NCBI GenBank assembly: GCA_033807695.1
Contig: CM066307.1
Span: 3,100,001 to 3,164,000, forward strand
Reading direction: 5' to 3'
From: Daedaleopsis sinensis
Lineage: Eukaryota; Basidiomycota; Agaricomycetes; Polyporales; Polyporaceae
Length of the DNA: 64,000 bases
Part shown: one piece after another, positions 57,923 through 64,000 of the stretch
How positions within the stretch are numbered: the stretch's first letter is position 1
Layout of the letters: each line of letters begins with the position of its first letter
Position numbers and translations under genes: made by a program
The notes under the pieces: generated by a model
Told to the model about the DNA's origin: nothing
The model's input: only the letters and a program-made list of their open reading frames with translations
Database searches by the model: none

Positions 57923-58009
57923 GTACCCGTCCAGATTACCATCCTGTGAGCGTACCCGTCCAGACTACCATCCTGTGAGCGTACCCGTCCAGATCACCAT
58001 CCTGTGAGC
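57923..58009 (+). repeat. 29-bp tandem repeat, three units
   Basis: Units GTACCCGTCCAGAYYACCA plus TCCTGTGAGC at 57923-57951, 57952-57980 and 57981-58009, followed by a further GTAC. Units differ only at the two central pyrimidines (TT, CT, TC). It lies about 125 bp left of the breakpoint of the truncated Rieske-AIF copy. Confidence 0.95.
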
Positions 58010-58134
58010 GTACAGAGTTTCAACTTGCATCTCGCAGATCTTCGTCCGTCGCATGAGTTCTCCGCGGACATCACCGGCGGGGGACCATCGCGCCCAGCCG
58101 CCGTCGAGTGCACCGAGCCGCCGCGCGTCCGCCC

Positions 58135-60068
58135 CAGGTACTCCGTCGCGGGCGCAACACCGACACCCATCACAATGACGTCAGCCTGCAACGTCGTACT
58201 CTGACCGCTCTCCGACTTGACGACAACGGACCCTGCGATGGACGGGTCGCTATCGGAGGGAACAATCTTGTCGACCTTGGATTGCATGTAGAACTTCACT
58301 CCCTTCGATTCATGGAACTGGCGACTTCGTCAGTCTCGCTTTGCATGGCGCACAATGCTGCACAACATACCTTCTTGAGCCCGGCACCGACCTCTTTACC
58401 GAGTACTATTTCGAAGGGGAACTCCTCTTGGCCAATGACGTCGATCGACGCTAGGTTTCGCTTGGAGACGGCCGCAACCAACTCCATGCTGATGAACGAG
58501 GAGCCGATCACGACCAGACGCTTCCCCTCCTGGACAGCTGCATCGCGAGGTCAGTGGACATCTTCTCGCAGACGGCACCGAACGGCGAAACATACCTGCG
58601 TCGATCTTCTTCGCGTCTTCTACCCCTCTCAGTGTGAGGACGTTCGCAAGGTCTTTTCCGGGAATCGGCAGTCTGCGTGGGACACCACCGCTCGCCAGAA
58701 CGAGAATCTCGTACGGCACCCGCTCTTGTGTCGCCCCCAATATGACCTCCTTGGAGGCCAGGTCAACGCCGGAGACCTCTGTCCCGGTGCGGAGGTTTAC
58801 TCCGTACTTTGCACGGAGCTCTGCGGCCGGTCGCCATTCGAGCTTCGAGGCGTCCGTCACAAGCGCCTTGCTCAGCTTCGTCCTGCACAACCATGAGCAA
58901 GAGCTAAGGCCATAAGTGCGAGAAGGACTTGCCTGTCGATTGGAGCATAGTTCTCTTTTGAGAGGACGGTAATAGCACCGTTGTAGCCATGCTACAACCC
59001 AACGCGGTCATGTGTGAGACGACGACTTCGACTGCAGCTCACGGATTCGTACCTCTCGCAAGCTCTCGATCGCCATGAACGCTCCGCTCCCACCGCCGAC
59101 AATGACAACTCCCTTGCTCTGACCTACGGGAACGTCGGCGCCTGTAGCGAGCAGCTTCGGCGAGCGAGACTTGTTCGCGCTCAGGGTCGCACTGGGATCG
59201 GCGGTGACCTGAATCTTCCCATTCACCACCTCGGCCTTGAACGTGTGAAGCGCAGCGGGCGCGGGTGCATCCTCTAAAAACAAGCATATAGAATTACACT
59301 CGTACTAGAGTGCGAGATCGGACATACCGATGTCGCCGGTGCAGACGTTGAAGCACGCTGTGAGAGCAGGATGAGGTCAGCGACAGCTCTGCTTGGTCAT
59401 TGTGCGGCGACGCTGGGAAAAGTCTCGAGGGCGTAGCTGGACTCACCGCCGTGCCATGGGCTAAGCATACTTGTGTCAGTACCGAATGTTGCTGACTGTA
59501 GTCCGCACATACCAGACTACACGGCCATCCGCAGTGAGAACACCCTTCGCGAGAGGTGCTCCGTAGTGAGTGCAGAATGCACTCGTTGCATGAATCTTGT
59601 CGCCCAGACGGGAGAGAAGCACCTTCCCCTCCCCTTCGAATTCGACTTGTTTCCTGCGAGATGATTGAGCACGTCAGATGTCCTCAGCGAGCGTTTGAAT
59701 TGCTCAGATAACCCAAGACACCAGTAAAGCCGCTGAAGGCCTCCATACCCATCACCGCAGGCAATCCCCAGTTATCTGCCAAAGGTAAACCAGTGAAAAG
59801 CCGCGAGTTGTAGTTACCTATTCTCTTCCACGTGAAGAGAATGGCGAAAAGCCATTGAAGAGGCCCGTTCTTCGAGAGAATAGAATAGGTGACAACAAGG
59901 AGCGCCTTTTCTTTCGCAGGAAATGGGGTCTGCCTGCCGTGCATGCAGCACGCAGATACTATATATCCTATGGTCCGGTGGTCCTATCGAGGCTCACAGG
60001 ATCACTCACATCTCTCCATCCTTCAGCTCAGAATCGTTGAGAACAGCAATAGTCTTCGTCTGCGACAT
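58135..60068 (-). pseudogene. 3'-truncated second copy of the Rieske/AIF-like gene
   Basis: Starts MSQTKTIAVLNDSELKDGE (ATG 60068-60066) with the same exons as the complete copy: Rieske ligands, FAD motif VVIVGGGSGAFMAIESLRE, NAD motif LVVIGSSFISMELVAAVSKR. Homology ends at VGVAPATEYL, where CAGGTACTCCGTCGCGG begins at about 58135. The frame then runs into unrelated sequence and stops at 57994. The missing part includes the YAIGD FAD motif and C-terminal domain, so a working reductase is unlikely. Visible exons have no stop or frameshift. Intron 1 (59654-60009) is 356 bp because of the short TIR element; the next intron (59274-59327) is 54 bp. Either a recent pseudogene or a chimaeric transcript. 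Confidence 0.85.
59753..59941 (+). mobile_element. short TIR element, copy 2 (189 bp, TSD CAT)
   Basis: Begins CACCGCAGGCAATCC and ends TCTGCCTGCCGTG, inverted ends CACSGCAGGCA. Flanking duplication CAT at 59750-59752 and 59942-59944. The complete gene copy has the empty site (GCCTCCAAACCCATGCAGCA, about 48923-48942) in its intron 1. Its reverse complement matches 29137-29319 across the whole length (e.g. GAGAATAGGTAACTACAACT). An 86-codon antisense frame crosses it; I regard that as chance. Confidence 0.88.
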
Positions 60069-60330
60069 TGTCCGACAGCCTCGAAGTCCGGGGAGTGTTG
60101 TTGGTAGTGGTGGTTGATGAGAGAGAAGGATTGGGCTGACGAATCTTAAGAGCCTGAGAGGGGATCTATGGGAGAGCAGCCCAGGCATTTAGTTACCGGG
60201 CGGCCGCGGATGTCTGCCTCGAGCTCGCCTTTCAAGCTGCTGAGCGTGCCCACGAATGACGTCAGTGTGTGTCGCCACTCAGCCAATCAGATCGGGGGGA
60301 TTATATTCCGTGTCGATCACTGCAGGCGCT
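60069..60330 (-). promoter_or_regulatory. duplicated promoter of the truncated Rieske-AIF copy
   Basis: Near-identical to 49055-49325, with TGACGTCA at 60257-60264 and CCAAT at 60283-60287, minus about 16 bp. Identity fades at GGGGGGATTAT (about 60300), marking this end of the duplication. The truncated copy may therefore still be transcribed. Confidence 0.55.
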
Positions 60331-60510
60331 ACCCGTCGTGGGCGTCTCCTTCCAAGTCGTCCTCGAGAACGGCATAACTCAATGGTTAATGCAAATGATT
60401 TGGGCAGTCGTATACCCTGCTCGATACAAATACACCTTTCTCAATAACCATCGGCATGCCACTACTTGTCCACGTTGTTCCACACGGAAAGGCCCTCCCA
60501 CAGCGCGCAT

Positions 60511-62197
60511 CTACTCGTCCGCGACGACGATAACGCACTTGCCGAAGTTCTTGCCCGTCTGGACATCGAGGATGCCCTCGCCGGCGTTCTCGAGCCCGCG
60601 GACGAGGTGCTCGTTGTACTTGATTTCGCCGCGCGAAACGCGCTCGACGAACGTCGCGTAGAACTCGTCCGCGTACTTGTGCGCGAGACTGCTCACGATG
60701 AAGCCGTGGATGTGCAGCTCGAATGCGACGACGCGCATGAGGTTCTTGATCGCGTATGGCTCCGTGCTGTTGTACCCAGAGATCATGCCGCACTCCTACC
60801 AAGGGGGAAGGAGTTGGGCGAGATGGATCAGCGCGCGAGCGGCTGGGGCAAGCTGCTCCTGCTACTCACAAGGAAACGAGCACCTTTTGCGGCATTATCG
60901 ATAGCGGCTTCAAGCGTCGAGCCACCGACGTTGTCCCAGTAGCTACGAGAGATCGGATGAGAACTTCCCCCTCCCATGAGCGAAAACTATTAGAGACGAC
61001 GACGCACACGTTGATCGGTCCCTCTTTCTCGAGGATCTTCCGGGTGTCCGCTGTCTTGTAGTTGAATGAGACGTCCGCCCCGATGGACGAAGCAAAGGCG
61101 ACCTTCTCGTCAGACCCAGAAGAGGCAATGACTTTCAAGCCATCTGCTTTCGCGAGCTGCACGACCGTCCTGAGAAAGACGTCTCAGCTGCGCCGTGCTG
61201 CACATCGGGTCGAATATACTCACGCTCCAACGGGACCTGTGATTTATGTGCCCTCGGTCAAATAACGTCAGAGGAATGAACATGAACGGCAGACATACCA
61301 GCTGCAGTGGAGACGAAAGCCACATCTCCCTAGACCACCGCCATCGAGGATCAGAAAAGTGAACAGCCTGATTCCGGTGAAGCCCGTGCACACCTTCTGA
61401 GGGTTCGCATACTCCTTCCACGCATAGTATGCTGTCTGGCCTGCACAGCGGAACAGGTCACAGGTGAGCGCACAGATGTCGCCCATCGACCGCACGACAT
61501 ACCGGGCATGCCACAGACCCCGACATAGGCCGACCAGGGGACATTCGGCTTCTGCTCGATCTTGCGGAAAGCCTTCGCGTCTTTCTGCACAAAATACTTC
61601 TGGAAGGCTGCAGTAGCGCGTGAACACGGACGGCCACCCACGGCAAGACATCCGGATCGCAGACGTACGATAGAAGCCGTAGAGGTGGTCGCCCGCGGCG
61701 ACGTCCGGGTTCTCGGAGCGCAGCACGACGCCGACGCCAAAGTTCTCGAGTCTATCGAGCACCCAGTATCAGTCGGCTTAGTCCGCCTTCACTGCGCAGC
61801 CCCGCCGATCCTGCGCTGCGCTGTGACTTACGGCTGACCGAGCGCATACGGGTGCTGTGGCCCCATGGTCAGCATGTGAGAACTCGCTCGTCGTGTCTTG
61901 GCACCCATCGCACGGTGGCAGGAACTCACGTTGTAGCTCTTTGCACCGGCATCGCGCATCCGGCCGCGCATGTACGGGTCGATGGAGAGCACGAGGGTCT
62001 TGAGGAGGAAGCCGCCATCCAGGGGCACGCTGTCGACATCGATCGTCTGCGATTCGTCGTAGACCGTGGTCTTCCCGGGTTCGGGGTAACCTGTACATGA
62101 GAACGTCGTTATTTTCTGCATACTTGCAATACAAACTTCGATACTTGCCCGTGGGGATCTCGTTAAAGAGGACACGGCCGTTCTTGATTGGTGCCAT
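60511..62197 (-). CDS. NADPH-dependent MDR reductase (prostaglandin/alkenal reductase type)
   Basis: Zinc-independent medium-chain reductase that reduces alpha,beta-unsaturated ketones and aldehydes (LTB4 12-hydroxydehydrogenase/alkenal reductase family); cytosolic. ATG 62197-62195: MAPIKNGRVLFNEIPTG, then YPEPGKTTVYDESQTIDVDS, GGFLLKTLVLSIDPYMRGRM, FGVGVVLRSENPDVAAGDHL, GMPG, QTAYYAWKEYANPQKG. The nucleotide-binding fold VFVSTAAGPVGAVVVQLAKA is split by an intron; SIGADVSFNYK, VYWDNVGGSTLEAAIDNAAK, ECGMISGYN and GENFGKCVIVV-like end GKNFGKCVIVVADE-stop (60511-60513) follow. SIDPYMRGRM and the AAGPVG-type motif are diagnostic; the catalytic-zinc ligands of alcohol dehydrogenases are absent. 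About eight introns; full length. Substrate unknown. Confidence 0.9.
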
Positions 62198-62847
62198 GTC
62201 GAGGTGCGGTTGGGAGCGTTCTGGAGTACGATGTAGGATGAAGAGGAGGCCCGGGGCGTGAAAAGTTCGTGGCTAAGGCTTATATACACGCAATTGGGCT
62301 CGGCCTTCTGGTACCTTCTGAGTTACCCACTTCGAATTCGAACACTCCTTTATGATGTGACCTGGAGTCGTCGCGTGTACGCTTCCGGGACGCAATCAAT
62401 ATCTCGCGCCCGTCTTTGTCACGCTGCGACAGCCCGGCCACTGACAACTCCCGGATCCGGTCACTGATAGGTCCAGACTCCAGAAACTGCCGGCAAATGC
62501 AGCATGCCAGTATACTGTGACCTGTCTCAACGACATCTCAGTACTGTCGGACTGATTAGAACGACGCACCCCACTGATGATGCGAAGATGCGTCTCAATT
62601 GGATTGACAAAGCGATAACGACGCGTACGCTAGCGCTGGTGGCTACGAAGGTCTACAACCCGATAATGGACATTCCTACAGGCAGAAAACGATCTGTAAG
62701 TAGCCTCAGCGTTGAGTACCTCGTGTGCTATCATTCGGATCGTTTCGTAAGCAGTCGCTACAGAGCCCCAAACGAATTGAAATTTGAATACTTCTACAAG
62801 AGATATTGACGGTCCAAGAAATGGCACACCCACCCTCTGTTCACTGT
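62198..62847. other. intergenic
   Basis: About 650 bp: reductase promoter (a GCTTATATACACGC box at about 62277-62290, some 80 bp before the ATG) and the 3' flank of the DUF1295 gene. A 101-codon plus frame at 62504-62809 has no support. Confidence 0.5.
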
Positions 62848-64000
62848 TTACTGAATCTTCTTCACGTCCGCATCTTGGCCGTACACAATCCTGTCGACCG
62901 CCTCCTTCTTGCCCCGCAGCTTGAGCAGGAGGCCCCAGACGGGCGTCAGGAACGGGACGAACATCGAGACGCGCTGCTGGTACGCGGCGTACGCCTCCGG
63001 GTACTTGCTCGCCGAGATCTGCTCTGTGAACCGCGTCGACGAGAAGAAGAGCAAGCAGATCACGATCGAGGGCAGCAGCGGCCAGGGCGGTGTGATCTCA
63101 TGCAGAGAGAGCTTGGGCAGCTTCGGGTACTCGGGTGCGACCAACGGGAACAGGTTGATGATAACCTGTCATGGGCGAGCGAGAACTGGGTCAGACGAGG
63201 CGGGCTCCGACGGCTACATGGAAGAACGCACCCAGAAGCTCTGCTCGCAAAGGAAGTTGGGATGACGCGACCATGCCCACAGTCCACGCGTCACGAACCC
63301 GCGCTTGGCGTCGGCCTGCGTCCACTGGATCCGTGCGCCGGGCCAGTCGTTCTGGTTGAGGACGCCGGAGTGCTTGAACGTCTGGAACGAGTACTGCTGG
63401 TTGTCCGACACAAACTCAGCGACGAGATCCACCAGGGCGAAACCGGCGAGGAGATAGTCGGAGGTGCTCAGTTCGGAAGGCTGCTGTAGCGCGGCTATCT
63501 GGACCGGAATGGCGAGGAGGAATAGGATGACGTTTTGGATGAAGGCTGGATTCCGTGCTGTCAGTTGAGGCATCAATGAGTGCAAGCAAGCGGCGCACGG
63601 ACCTATGAAGACAAGGTTGAACACTTGGAACATGATTGGATGCATGTCTTTGCGCAGGATTTCCCAGCGGTAGTCTTCGTCCTTCCTGGATGCATGCTCA
63701 GGTCAGTCGCAGTCTATATGTAAGGTGAACGAGACTTGCAAATTGAAAAGACCGCGTCTCCAGGTGTTGTAGGATAAGCTGCGTTACTGTCAGTCGGCGA
63801 AAAACACACCGGTCCAATATGACGTACCGACACATCCAAGTGAACTGGATATTCTGTCAGTCTCTTGTGCGCAAAAAGCCAACCGAGGACTTACAATGAG
63901 ACCAAACATCAGCAGCGCCCTCGGGCTGAACTCCCGCACCACATCCGGATGAGCGACCTCCGGAACGTAAGGGAATAGGGGCAGGGGCGACTCGGTGGGC
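62848..64000 (-). CDS. steroid 5-alpha-reductase-like DUF1295 membrane protein (5' end outside window)
   Basis: Multi-TM enzyme family related to steroid 5-alpha-reductase C-terminal domains; the reaction of the DUF1295 group is not settled. From the right edge: PTESPLPLFPYVPEVAHPDV, REFSPRALLMFGLI, SYNTWRRGLFNL, KDEDYRWEILRK, FQVFNLVFIGPCAACLHSLM, AFIQNVILFLLAIPVQIAAL, DYLLAGFALVDLVAEFVSDN, QQYSFQTFKH, FVTRGLWAWSRHPNFLCEQS, the hallmark G-LW-SRHPN-E NADPH-site motif, then LLPSIVICLLFFSSTRFTEQ, SKYPEAYAAYQQRVSMFVPF, and a stop at 62848-62850. Introns near 63145-63215, 63545-63605, 63690-63740 and 63830-63900. No damage visible. The N-terminal residues lie beyond the window. Confidence 0.87.

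Noticed and set aside
59684..59944. 86-codon antisense frame
   Set aside because: Runs straight through the TIR element and intron 1 of the truncated gene; chance opening.

Overview
This is a piece of nuclear chromosome from a filamentous basidiomycete, most likely an agaricomycete. Genes on both strands are cut by many short introns of about 50-70 bp with GT(A/G)NGT donors. The fused dethiobiotin synthetase/DAPA aminotransferase, the Ras with a CVVA tail, CWH43, VPS34, AP-3 beta and two microsomal P450s all have fungal architecture. The phylum comes from gene content and intron style; anything finer is inference. No rRNA, tRNA, CRISPR or plasmid-type feature was found.

Layout. 1-960: 3' part of a trimethyllysine dioxygenase gene (carnitine synthesis), cut by the left edge. 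1.6-4.35 kb: bifunctional biotin gene bioDA. 4.47-7.68 kb (-): VPS34. 7.9-9.05 kb: NUDIX hydrolase of the CoA-diphosphatase type. 9.8-11.5 kb: four-TM MARVEL-like membrane protein. 11.9-15.1 kb: disordered proline/serine-rich protein. 15.6-19.9 kb: CWH43 (GPI-anchor lipid remodelling). 20.4-22.2 kb: F-box protein. 22.3-22.75 kb: broken copy of the CWH43 3' end. 22.7-25.65 kb (-): AP-3 beta. 26.3-28.4 and 34.4-36.5 kb (-): two paralogous P450s that bracket a dead inverted copy of the dioxygenase gene, BUD13 and RAS1. 39.5-42.1 kb (-): predicted GPCR-like protein. 42.6-45.3 kb (-): DNA polymerase eta. 45.7-49.05 kb (-): Rieske/AIF-like flavoprotein. 49.3-58.1 kb: gene-poor, GC-rich, repeat-rich stretch with only tentative exons. 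58.1-60.1 kb (-): truncated second copy of the Rieske/AIF-like gene including its promoter. 60.5-62.2 kb (-): MDR-family enone/alkenal reductase. 62.8 kb to the right edge (-): steroid 5-alpha-reductase-like DUF1295 membrane protein.

Most genes are housekeeping: vitamin and carnitine metabolism, PI3P and AP-3 membrane traffic, GPI anchors, splicing, Ras and possibly GPCR signalling, lesion bypass. They form no obvious single pathway. What stands out is a history of small duplications followed by insertion. Three genes (dioxygenase, CWH43, Rieske/AIF) have broken second copies nearby. Two kinds of short terminal-inverted-repeat elements, both with CAC...GTG ends and 3-bp target duplications, sit in introns of duplicated genes. 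In the Rieske/AIF pair each copy carries a different element, and the sister copy shows the empty site base for base. These elements, not recognised by me as named families, are the best candidates for something undescribed here.
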